This document shows, piece by piece, positions 42,304 through 52,908 of a DNA stretch of 64,000 bases (the first letter of the stretch is position 1; every line of letters starts with the position of its first letter). A program made the position numbers and the translations under genes. This DNA is from Macrocystis pyrifera (taxonomy: Eukaryota > Sar > Phaeophyceae > Laminariales > Laminariaceae). The notes under the pieces were generated by a model. The model was not told where the DNA came from and ran no database searches. It saw nothing but the letters and a program-made list of their open reading frames with translations. The DNA lies in NCBI GenBank assembly GCA_031763025.1, contig JASSKH010000045.1, forward strand, positions 806,001-870,000, given 5' to 3'.

Positions 42304-45201
42304 CTACGTGGGGGTGACTTTTAAGACGCAAAGTAGCCCAACGTTACCCGCCGACGACTTTGAGGCAATTGTTACTTGTACGAATACGAACTACAAAACA
42401 AAAGAATTTTCACGCGCTGGGTCATCTGCAACAAAAACGCCGCCAGATGCCGACATAACAAGCATTTCCCCGGGAATTGATCCAACCATGAACAGCTGCC
42501 AGACTGTAGCATGTTCTGCGGGATACCCTCGAAGCTGCAAACGCGAGTTCTTGCACAAGTAAACAATACTACTACTATAATACGAATTATTACTATTAAT
42601 ACTATAATATAGGCTCGTACCGTACCGTACTGTACTGTAGGGAGGGTCCGAAAAAATAGTCGACCTGAAGTAATAAACGCTAACATACTTAAGGTACACG
42701 GTTGTACTTCACCAGCACACGTTATATGCAATGCACGACTTCGCGCACTATACATACAGCTGCCACAGCACGTACATACTACTGTAGGCCATATTGTAGT
42801 AAGTACCGCTGTTACTGTTGCTTGGTGTAAAACTGTCGGAAATTGCAGTACGCCATAGACATGATTTTATACTCTACCAGGTATTACATATGCAAGGACA
42901 ACAAGGATTGATAGCGAGATGGCGAACAAGCACGATTTTAGTCTCCCGAGGTCATGCAATCGAGTTCTGCTCCCTCCTGGCGTGCTTCGAAGTGTTGCTG
43001 GCTTCCTTGTAGATATATTTTTTAATCGCCCATAGGGATCATTTGGCATTTCCAGCGCGTGTTGAACTACTACTGCCGTCCAATGATGTATTTACGTTTG
43101 TTTGTAGAGAGTTTTGTGCTTGTATCAGGTATGCACGCATCCGCACTCGTAGCCCTCCGAGGTCGTACACTCCCACCTCTCCCCGGACCGAGGATCTCGT
43201 GACGACCCCTGACCGCGAGTAAAATGAGTACCAGGTACCTGGTGCGTACGCAGGGCCTTGTATGCCTATTCCTTAATTGCTTCTCATTTGCTGTAACTGA
43301 GATTGGAGGATCACAGAAAGGCTCCCACCCCCCCCGCGCCTCTCTGCACTGCGGTCGCCTGCCTTTCATGGGCACTGTTTCGCGCGGTCGGGTCAGCACA
43401 TGCATCCATTCACGCATTTCTGTGCTATTGTCCTCTCGTTCTCGCTTCGTCCTCAAGGAAGGGCTGTACCGTACGTACCACTATATCATCAATAAATGTA
43501 GGACCGTACTTGGGTATGACAAGTAGTTTGATCTTTTACGTGGTCCTTACAATTCCTCCTGTTACAAACTCGCGGGTAAGTCAAACTATTTCCTGGACGC
43601 CGGTGACGCGTGTCTGGAGGGAACAAGCCAGCCCGGCTGAAGAGCCCGAGGTGTCGAGAGCGGATTCTACAACAATAGTTGCCCATTATCGGGACAAGTA
43701 CTACAGTGGTTACAACCCCATTAGGACCGTATTCCCGTTTCGTGTACGAATGGCTTACACTTAGACGTAAATGCTTGTTTCTGCACAGTGCGGTAGTAAA
43801 AGGGCCAATCTTTTTACCCCTGTGAAAAACCGTCCTGCGCTAATTTCAAGTACTCTGTGTCCCCAAACACGGGGGGGGGGCAGTTATAAAAGGGTCGACG
43901 GGTAGGAGACAAGACCGTCATTTCATCGATATCGATACTTCACTCTGATGGCAAGTCGCGTTGCTTAACCTTGTGGGACACCGGTGTAAATGAACGGCAA
44001 CGTTTTTCTCGAGACCGCAACTTCAATGCCTGCTCCCGTCCCACCAACGCTCGGCACCATCGTTCTAGCAAGCCTGAAAAGTTCGCCCTTTCTGTTGTAC
44101 GAAAGTCCGGGCAAGGTTCCACGGGGCTCCACCTGCGCATCTTGGAATACGCGGCCGCCCAATGGACGGTTCTGACGGTAAGGCCACAGGTAATTCCCAG
44201 TTTCAAACGGCCCATCGTTTTGTTGTAGCACCACAGCCGCCATATGGAAAAGAACCACACAGAGCACGCCGCCTACATACTGTGGCACATTTTACCTCGC
44301 GCTTACAGGATGTGTATAGTCTCCACCGGTATAAGAAAAGGGGTCAAGATTATTGTCTCTTGCTTGCTGCGCGGTGGTGACGATGGAAGCGTAGCGTGAA
44401 TCGGCGTTTTCCTTGTCTGGTGCTATTTACATATATAGCTATGCCTGTTTTCTCTCATGTCATAGCTCCGAGCATATCGGAAAGTCTTCTTACGTTTTTC
44501 CTGTCAACACGTGGGAGGTACCCTGACCGCGCATTTGCTCAACCGTCCAGCACCCCCCCCCACTACACAACCATAAACGGGCCACGCTTTTCATCAACAC
44601 GACTTTCAGGCGAAGCGTGGTGAGGGTTGGGGAAGAATTCTGGCACGGTCACAGGCATCTCCCGCGGTAGGTATTCGCCCCGCAATTGAGAACCAGCAAC
44701 GACCTCGAAAACGCTTAAGGTCCAAGCATTGTTGATCAAACAACACCGCCACCCCTTGAAAGGATAGTGACGAGGAGGATGAGATCAGGAGTAGAGACTG
44801 CACGTTGTGTTCCCGCTCGTTCATATCACGTGGAGGGTTCGTGGCGGAAGGTTAAGTCGCACTCTATGTCTCACAGATAGTAGAGAGATGTTATTGATAT
44901 AACGCTAACCTTTTTCTCACCATGAGGCGGCCGCTCGAGGGTACTTTTTCAAGCCCACAATCAGACAACATCTGAATTCACAACTGTTCAGTAATCACAG
45001 TACACATTCACAACCTGATGCCAAATTTTCGAAGCGAATCGCAAGCAAGTAGCCATTGCTTCACTACAATTATAGTTGTGAAGTTAGGCAGTAACAAAAA
45101 AACGTAGCCAAACGTAGCACGAATTCGTCAACATATAAATGTTCTCTGTTTTTTAAACGCGGGGAAATTTTCGTCGTCCTTACACAGAGAAGATTTTTCG
45201 T
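42304..45201. other. Stretch between the IQ/WW gene exons and the LTR retrotransposon
   Basis: No confident gene. A minus-strand block at about 43965-44075 begins after a good acceptor (CGAACTTTTCAG) and reads LLERWCRALVGREQALKLRS in one frame. A second frame is open over 100 codons and ends in a stop at 43965. Neither gives the phase needed by exon 1. It could be a 5' exon of the same gene or an old repeat; left unassigned. Confidence 0.25.
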
Positions 45202-45638
45202 TGTGATATGAGTAGAGTATTCATGGGCTATAGATATAGATAATACGTTGCAGTCTTGTAGTCTCACGAATACGAGAATAATCCAAAGAATGGATTAACC
45301 CGGCGGATATTCCGTTAGTCGAGAACGTTCTTTTAGGAATGTTCCCTAGGGCGGATAGCCCGTTAGACGAGAGCAATGTTCCTTTACGCAGATAGGACTA
45401 CGAAGTGAGAAGTCCTTATATTAGCAGAAGAACGATCGGTAGCCATAGGAAAGTTCTGTAGGAGTACATCAGATAAGAGGAATTTAGGAGAGCTTGTGAG
45501 ATGGGGTGGGACGAGTATATCTGGGCGTCGAGTCCCGCCCCCCTACCTCTCACTTCTCTACCAGAGCACCTCCTCAGCTCTCGCCATCAATAAGAAGATC
45601 TAAATCAGAAGAAGCGAAGCACTGCTTTTCCAGCTGCC
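45202..45638 (+). repeat. 5' LTR
   Basis: Begins TGTGATATGAGTAG and matches 59145-59580 with about nine differences in 436 positions, most of them single-base. Identity ends at CCAGCTGCC. A canonical CA end followed by a TGG primer site is not seen there; CATC followed by TGGTTTTGAAG at 45754-45766 would be a candidate if the true LTR is ~554 bp and the 3' copy is truncated. Confidence 0.85.
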
Positions 45639-48600
45639 GTCAGAGCATCACATCTGACGTCGTCGCATTCAACGAATGTTCTGGCCAAGCTTGGGACTGC
45701 AGCGCTTCTTCTAGATCTTCTCACGATCATGTGAGCCATCCCTATCCAGGAGGCATCTGGTTTTGAAGTCAACTTTATATTTTTTTATTTTTGTTTTATG
45801 TTCCCTGTTTCTCGTTTCTTTCGTTCTTCTTGCTCTCTCTTTTCTTTCGTTTTTTCTTCTTTTTACTTTACGAACCCGCGTTCCCGAGTGCATTTATAGT
45901 GTAGAACGTGACAAGCTGCCTGGTGGCATAAGTAGACGCTTCTCCCCTCCCAGTATAGGTGAGTAGACGCTTCTCCCCTCTTATCAAGCACCGTCAAATC
46001 GCACGTGCAAGTACGTACAACAAGCTCTGTTGTTCGTAAGTACTGGTGCTATTAGCAGTATGATGATCGAGGTTTGTTTTTTCCGCTCCCTATACCCCGT
46101 CTCCGCCGTGGAATGACGAGGTCGATGACCTCCACGATACGTGATTCCACGTGGTTGAATGCACCTGTAGACCCCCCAAATGACCTCGTGCTCATCGCAC
46201 AGAGCAAGCAGCGTTTTCCTTTGTACCCCTCCGCCTCGATATGCCCTCCCTTTCACAGGGAATGCACGTAGTAAGTACTACTACTGTAGGTGGAACTACT
46301 GGCACATTCTTGCCCGCAGACATTTAGTCTGCATCTTCCGGTTTATACCCGTGTAGTATGGAATTTGACCCTTACCACGACTACCAAGAAGCTGCTATCG
46401 TACTGATAGGACAAACACGCAGCAGTACCGACACCTTATTCTTTGGTACGTGATATGTATGCCAGTGGTGTGACTTTTTTTTTTTTTTTTCACTTTTACT
46501 TTCCAGCCCACTCGTAGGAGGTTTTACCCTCGACGATCTTCTGGACAAGCCGTGGTCACAGGTGTCGTCCCTTCTCCCCCCCGGTACGTGCCTTTATTTT
46601 TTTATCGCGCATAGGGTTCAGCATTCCCACTGCTCGTCGATTATCATCGAATGTACAGCTAACTCACGCTCTCGCGCTTTCCGCTAATCAATTTTATGCA
46701 AGAAGAAGTCCCTATGAGCATGCACTCGGTGAGACTCGAACTCATGAAATTGATCTTGATAGGCTCGCGGACCACCTGCCAAGCCACCGGGGACGCCGTG
46801 ACTTACTACGCCATCGTTAGTTTACGCATCTGTATGCAGCGTACAAACGGCTTGACCATAATTGCGAATTGTATCCGCTTGTATCCATCGCATGGAATAT
46901 TCGCCTGCGAGTTCTTGAGAGGCCATTATTATTATTTTTATTTATTTTTACCTGATACGAGCAATGGTATACGTATTGACTGACCTTACTTGCGACCCCC
47001 TGATAGCGAGAAGAGCCACATATATTTTTTGTTATTTTTTTTCATGCCCTTTGGTCACCGTATTTCAAACCATATACTGCATACAGAGACTGACTGGTAT
47101 ACGAGCGAGGTACAAATAGTGAATAGTGGTACCATGGTACGTAGTAATAATATTACGTATGTAGTGGCGAAAATTCCCGTAACCCCCCCCCGTTCCCTGC
47201 CATATATTTAGGTAGCCAAACGATGCACAATTAGGTCGGTCCCCCCGTCTCGATGTGATGGAGTCGCACATCCATCGTATAGGAACGCATATACTCGCAG
47301 ACGAATCTTATATGGTTGCACGTAGCTCTTTTGGGACCAGCGTACGTATGTGCACCCCTCTTCAGATTGGCCCATCCTTACGCTGCTTCTACCCTACGAG
47401 GTACAGAACAAGCGGCATGATGCACTTCTTGCGGCGCCTTTACTATAAAAACAGGGCGCATGTTGCCAAAATTGACTTAGATTTCTGCTACATTTTTTTG
47501 CCCCACCCCCACAGCCTATAGAACACAAACAACGGCCATTCTTCCATTTTTTTTGTTTTTTTTTTTTTTTTTTGTTTTACTGCTGCTCTTTACGTGCACG
47601 TTTCCCAGCGTTAACGACATAACACAGCTTTATGCTGCTGAACCTTGTCCCACGGCTGCCTGTGTGCATCTAAATTTCTCAGTTTTACGCCAGAAATAAG
47701 GTATAAGCTGCCTACGTGCACGATCTTCAGCGTTAACGATACAACGAGACTTTATGGCGCCCAACCTTGTCTGACTACTGCTGTTTACGTCTACCCCCCC
47801 CAACTGTACTACATTAACAGAATGTACGACACCTGATCTGGTCCGAATATTCTGTTTGGTCGTGTTTGTTTTCCCTCCCTTTCCCGTTTCGCTTTCGACT
47901 TTTGTTTTTTGTTTTTTTTTTTTTTTCCCGACTTTTAAGCCAAAGCAGGGTAGACACTGTTCGAGTTTGTAACAAGTGTTATTTTCCAGCGTATCCCATC
48001 CCCACCCGCTTTTACAAATATGCAGGGTACAGGCTGCCTAGAACTGTAACACTACAAAGGCTACACAAACGAGTAACATATCATCTGTTTATCCCTTGTT
48101 TGTCCAGCTTCTCACAAAAACAACAGCTGCCTGCTGCTCATATATGGAACATAATAACTGTGGCCCGGGCAGTGACCAGTTCCAAAGAGATGAACTAAAT
48201 GCTGGCCAAATTAAACAAAATAGTATACAATTTTTCGCGGCGGATTAGAGTATTGGACCTCCCCACAGGAGCCGAATGATACTCTTTTCCACATTTTTAC
48301 GTACCGGGGTCTATTTAGTTATTTTTTGTTTCCCACTTGTGTTACCTCTACGATACCCTACGTATCTCACATCGTGTCGGACCTCGCGACGCCCCGAAAT
48401 GCACCGGTTGCTGTCTGTTTTGCCACGGAACGACAAGCTGACCACCGTTTAGGGAATCGCCCGATATTCTGTGCAGCTACTAAATAGTGCCGGCATGCTG
48501 CATTTTTTTTTCCCGACTCGACCTGCACATTTTCTTTACGGGTACTCTTATTTGTATCCCAACGAAAGGTCTTGCACTGCCCACGCTCTGTAATCGTCAC

Positions 48601-48951
48601 GCCCTGCTATCATTACGAACATTGGGCATTTCAGACGGAGTTCTGTTCAATTCTGTTCAACTGATATCACTTGAGTGACCCCGGCGCGACTACTGTCAGT
48701 CAAACGCGAGGCGCCTGACGCTAGTTAGATGCCCTCAACTATAAAAATATCCTTCGACGGGCACTAAAATCGTGGCACGCACAACCTCAACACCCCCTAT
48801 CATACGTCTTTACCGTCACTCCTTTCTCTCTCCTAGATCGGTTTGTTGGTATTGTAGCCGCCTACCCTGATCCAAGCCTGGATCCACCCACCCTCTCCAT
48901 CTTCCACCAAACCTTTTCCCGCCCCAGTACAAGCGTTCCACCCGCCTAAGC
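45639..48951 (+). other. Long leader of the retrotransposon
   Basis: About 3.3 kb between 5' LTR and gag, AT-richer than the coding part, with several T-rich runs and no domain-bearing frame. It holds a nested SINE (46475-46794). It may include other insertions that I cannot delimit. Confidence 0.5.
46475..46794 (-). mobile_element. tRNA-derived SINE, copy 3, nested in the retrotransposon
   Basis: Minus-strand copy with a terminal A run (16 T on the plus strand) and a 7-bp direct repeat GTGACTT at 46470-46476 and 46798-46804. The left repeat overlaps the T run by two bases. The duplication and tail show retrotransposition by target-primed reverse transcription, and the location shows it happened after the LTR element was already there (or in its source copy). 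Confidence 0.85.
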
Positions 48952-50782
48952 ATGGCCGAGAAAGCTTCCTCCACCAACATTCCCGGCGCCCACTCCCCCG
49001 ACGCCACCAACCCCCGCGAGGCTAGGTATGCCGCAAGGGCCTTTCGCGCTACCGACGACGACACCCCTGGCTTCGAAACCATTCTGAGCGACTTCACGCT
49101 ACACCCCACCACACCGGGATCTTCTCCAATGGGAGCAGGCACGACCAGTGCCGGGCCTACCATCAACCTGGAGGTCTCTGCACAGGAAACCTCCACCCTG
49201 ACTCTCAATCCGGGGCGTTACCAAGGCGATCCTACGGCCCTCCGTGAGCGCCGTGCGGCCCTCAAAGCCCACCACGAGCAGTTCCTCCTTCTCGCGAAAG
49301 AGGGCGCTGACCTCCTACTCGTGTTACCGCCGTCCCCCACCCCTTCCTCGAACCCTTTCGACTCCACCTATGGGACTACAGCTGCGACCGCGGCCACCAC
49401 GGCCCAATCGCAGCCGTTCGATCCTCACCATGGGCACCCTATACGGCCGCCGCGATGTCTAGGACCACCACCTCCCAGCCTCCCAAAAACCAAACTGGGA
49501 CCACAATGTCCCAGGCACCACTACCGGCCCAACCCTTGGCAGCCCCCATACCCACTGGGCACCGGCACCCGCAGACGTTCGGCTTTGAGCCCAATGACTG
49601 GGTCTTCCTCGACGCTAAGCTCCGCTGGATGCAGAGTACACGCGACGCGACGGCCTCGGATGTCTCGCTAGAGGCACACCGTGTATGGCGGCTCTTCACA
49701 CCCGACTGTAACCCGTCGATCACCTTCGTTCTGGCCCGCGCCGCCTCCGAGGGTGTGTTTCTTCCGAGTTCATCGGAGCCGCCCATACCCGTTTACTCGA
49801 GCCACGGTATTTTCACTCGAACGCCGGCCGCGGCTACGTGTGGAACCCAACCGTCTCGACCCGCTCCCTCGACGCCCCCAACCACCCGCCCCACGACGGG
49901 CATGCCATCGCCGGCGACACCGCCCCTTCCCACATCGACAGCGCCCCCTATGACGACAGCGCCCCGCTCCTCACGAGCGCGCAGCCTGATGACGAGAGCC
50001 AACACGGAGCCCACGACGGAGGCGGAACGTCGTGGTATCACACGCCCAAGCCCTACGAGCTCACGGTGACCACTGCCCCAACTGCAATGGCACGGACATA
50101 GTATGAAGACCTGCCCCCTGCGCTTCGCAACACGTTCGGCATCCTCAGCCCGGTAGTCGGACACACCTACCGCCAATGGCAGCAGAGGATGCTCTTATAT
50201 CGCCGTGGACACTACGAGCACAACCTGAAGCGAAACTCCAACCGCTACGACAACAACAACCGTCGAGACAACAACAACAACAACCGCAGCGGAAACGACA
50301 ACAGCAACCGCTCCAACCAGAACCACTCCCGCAACTACCGCGGCAGCAACGGGCGCTCCGACAACTGGCGCCACAACAACGGCCGGTCATACGACAACAG
50401 CAACCGACAGTCGTCAGGGCAACAGTTACATCGACAACGCACCGAGCCTGCCCCCTCGTCTTCAGCATTGACGGTGCATAGCCCCGCGACCAATACTTCC
50501 GCACCTGCCGCCCCCGCGAACATGCGGATGGACAGCACCAACTCGAAGTACCCACCCGAACCAACGGCAGCCGGGCACCTTCCGCACCAACGGACAAGCC
50601 GATGGTGGAGCAACTGTCGCATCTCCACCAACAGCATCTACTGCGAGCACCCGAGGCTCCCAGGACGCACGGGTAAATCACGTGCACCACGCCTACCCGA
50701 CCCCTGCCCCCCCAATGCCCCCCCCCTACCCCAGCCCATTTCACAGCCACTTGTTCAAGCACTGATCATCTTGCCCAAGTGA
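48952..50782 (+). pseudogene. gag region of the chromovirus, broken
   Basis: Starts MAEKASSTNIPGAHSPDATN and continues as Pro/Thr/Ala-rich sequence, then changes frame (a segment with FGFEPNDWVFLDAKLRWMQS at about 49580-49640) and again near 49.85 kb. An in-frame TAG stands at 50099. The distal part is a strongly Asn/Arg/Ser-rich tract (about 50220-50420), probably the nucleic-acid-binding tail in place of a CCHC zinc knuckle, which I do not find. Gag forms the virus-like particle. Confidence 0.65.
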
Positions 50783-51421
50783 TTGCCTTGAGGTGTGGGC
50801 GGGAGGAGGCCAAGACGCCGAGCCCCACCGGGATGCTCCACTCGACGTCTTCTGGCGGTGAGCAACGCTGCTTGCCGACTATTGCCGAGACCCCAGACAT
50901 TGCTACCCTGGGAAACGTCTCGACGATTACGGCTACCAGCGGTTCCGGTTCACACGAAACTACTGTTTCGTCTACCGGGCCATCGCCCCCTGAGCCTCCA
51001 CAAATTGGCCGCTCCATACGCGCTTGTTCCAGCATGCGCACATTTCTTGTGACAGCGTTGAACCCGCGAACGACGGGCTTCCTCCAGCTGCCACGGTGTT
51101 GACACCACCGCTGTCCCTGAGTCTTGAGGGACAGTCCCGTTTTAAATACGGAAGATTCGCGACCAACGTTGACCAGGGTCTGCCCTGAGCCCCCTGACCC
51201 GTCCTCCTCGCCTGCTTCGCCCGAAGCGTGGACACGGACCCCAGGTGTGGCATCCCCTAGCGAGTATGCCCCTGTTCTCCAAAAGTTGGACGATAGGGCG
51301 CTTGAGGGTCGTCCCGCCCGGCTTACAAGCCCCGGCGAGGACCGCCCCGGTACCTCGGCTTTGCCGAGCAATTCCCCCGCGAACACGAGGGTTCCGGTCA
51401 GCACCGCTCGATCGTTGCTGA
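50783..51421 (+). pseudogene. Linker between gag and the NADAR-protease frame
   Basis: No frame is open throughout. One frame (50862-51183, with a TGA near 50990) has a Cys/His/aromatic stretch, CRDPRHCYPGKRLDDYGYQR, that looks protein-like. Another is Pro/Ser-rich (51124-51486). It is probably the continuation of the polyprotein, interrupted by frameshifts. Confidence 0.4.
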
Positions 51422-52531
51422 CTCTACCTCCGTCGACGCCAGGCGGCGATAGGAATAATTGTCGTCGCCCTCCACCCCCAACATAAAAAGACGCCATCAA
51501 CTGCACACGTCACCGCAGAGGCAGCCTCATCTTTCCACTTCTTCTGGGACTCCTCTTCGGTCTTTTCGCAGTGGTACCTGTGCGACATCGAACACGATGG
51601 CGTCACATACAACTGCGCTGAGCAGATGATGATGGCGCAGAAGGCCGCGCTCTTCGGGGACATCACAACTGAGCGCCGCATCAATGCGACCCGCGACCCG
51701 GCCCGCCAAAAAGCACTTGGGCGAACCGTTTCCGACTTCGACGAAATGGTCTGGGAGCGACACCGCTACACCATCGTCCTCTACATTAACTTCTCCAAGT
51801 TCCGCCAACACCCGGAGCTACGGGAGGAGCTAATAGCAACCGGCGACAAGCACATCGCCGAGGCCAGCCCACACGACCTCATCTGGGACATAGGCTTCAA
51901 GGCCGACCATCCGGACGCCTGTGACCCGACGCGTTGGCGTGGTCGGAATCTGCTGGGCAGGATACTGATGGACGTTCGAGAAAGCCTCGGCGCCAATCGC
52001 TCCGCCCAGCCTCCATTTCCTCCCCATCTTCACGACCCGGAGCCAACACCCGCCCCCACCGACTCCACCCGGGTCTCCCCCACAGCCGACGGCATCCACG
52101 AAACAAGCCCGACCCCTCCATGGCAACCGCCTACCTCTCCACTTGGGCCACTCCTACCGCCGTCTACCCCCGACGCCTACCCTAGCAGCCACTTTGCCCA
52201 AGTGTCCACCATCAACACCGCAACTCACAGCCACCTCCCTACCCGCCGCCCGCCGATACCGGAACACGGACCATGCCTTACAAGCGGCATCATTAACGCG
52301 TCGTTCACGACGAAAGTACTCGTGCACAGCGGCCCCACCGCCACTACGCGCCGCGAACTCGTGGCACTGCTCGATACCGGCTCGCCCCAGTCGTTTATCA
52401 CCGCAACCGCGGTGGAACAACTGAAGGCTTCCCAGGCAGCATCGATGCGTGCGAACGGCACAGTTCCCCCCGTTCATGGGGAGGTTTCGGCACTTCAGCC
52501 CCCCTCTCCACCTCCGTCTCCATCCGCTTAA
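51422..52531 (+). CDS. NADAR (YbiA-like) domain followed by the start of the aspartic protease
   Basis: Open frame of 369 codons. Residues ~36-190 match the NADAR family by their series of conserved blocks: FHFFWDSSSVFSQWY, DGVTYNCAEQMMMAQKA, LGRTVSDFDEMVWERHR, FSKFRQHPELREELIATGD, EASPHDLIWDIGF and WRGRNLLGRILMDVRES. NADAR proteins such as E. coli YbiA act on NAD-, ADP-ribose- or riboflavin-related N-glycosidic substrates, and some remove ADP-ribose from nucleic acid. A Pro-rich linker follows, then LLDTGSPQSF (DTG catalytic triplet near 52373), the first half of a retroviral-type protease. The frame stops at 52529; the rest of the protease is in another frame from about 52486. The start is unknown because translation should enter from gag. 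Confidence 0.8.
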   Translation, partial: LYLRRRQAAIGIIVVALHPQHKKTPSTAHVTAEAASSFHFFWDSSSVFSQWYLCDIEHDGVTYNCAEQMMMAQKAALFGDITTERRINATRDPARQKALGRTVSDFDEMVWERHRYTIVLYINFSKFRQHPELREELIATGDKHIAEASPHDLIWDIGFKADHPDACDPTRWRGRNLLGRILMDVRESLGANRSAQPPFPPHLHDPEPTPAPTDSTRVSPTADGIHETSPTPPWQPPTSPLGPLLPPSTPDAYPSSHFAQVSTINTATHSHLPTRRPPIPEHGPCLTSGIINASFTTKVLVHSGPTATTRRELVALLDTGSPQSFITATAVEQLKASQAASMRANGTVPPVHGEVSALQPPSPPPSPSA

Positions 52532-52878
52532 GCATCCAGTTTATGCGCCTCCAGTCCCCCACTGCTGCCCTGGCAGTATGGGCCTGCGTAGTTCCTGCAG
52601 GAACCATGCAGCACCCCATCCTTCTGGGACGAGACAGCTGGATGCGCTTCGAGCAACGCTCGTATACCACGCTCCAGCAACAGCCCACCCCCCCCCACCA
52701 ACCTCCCCGGCGAACCCGCGGTGAGCTCTCCTTGAACCACCATGACCCCAACGGAGCCTCAGCATTCATTCCCGACGACCGTTCCACTGACGACGTCTAC
52801 CACCTCCGATTCGCCGGCAACAAAGCTATTTCGCTTTCCTCCTCCCCCAAGCTCGTTAAGGTCAACCTGGCGCGTTAG
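52486..52878 (+). pseudogene. Second half of the protease, ending at an in-frame stop
   Basis: Frame +1 relative to the NADAR frame. Reads STSVSIRLSIQF and later HPILLGRDSWMRF, the C-terminal strand and ILGxD-type motif of Ty3 proteases. Ends at TAG 52876; the same frame continues beyond as the RT region, so this looks like a point mutation. Confidence 0.65.
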
Positions 52879-52908
52879 TCAGGCGCTCCAGCATTTACCG
52901 GGAACTAC

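Noticed and set aside
51527-51991. NADAR domain as a host gene interrupted by the retrotransposon
   Set aside because: It is in the same open frame as the protease DTGS motif, on the same strand, between gag and pol; the simplest reading is part of the element's polyprotein.
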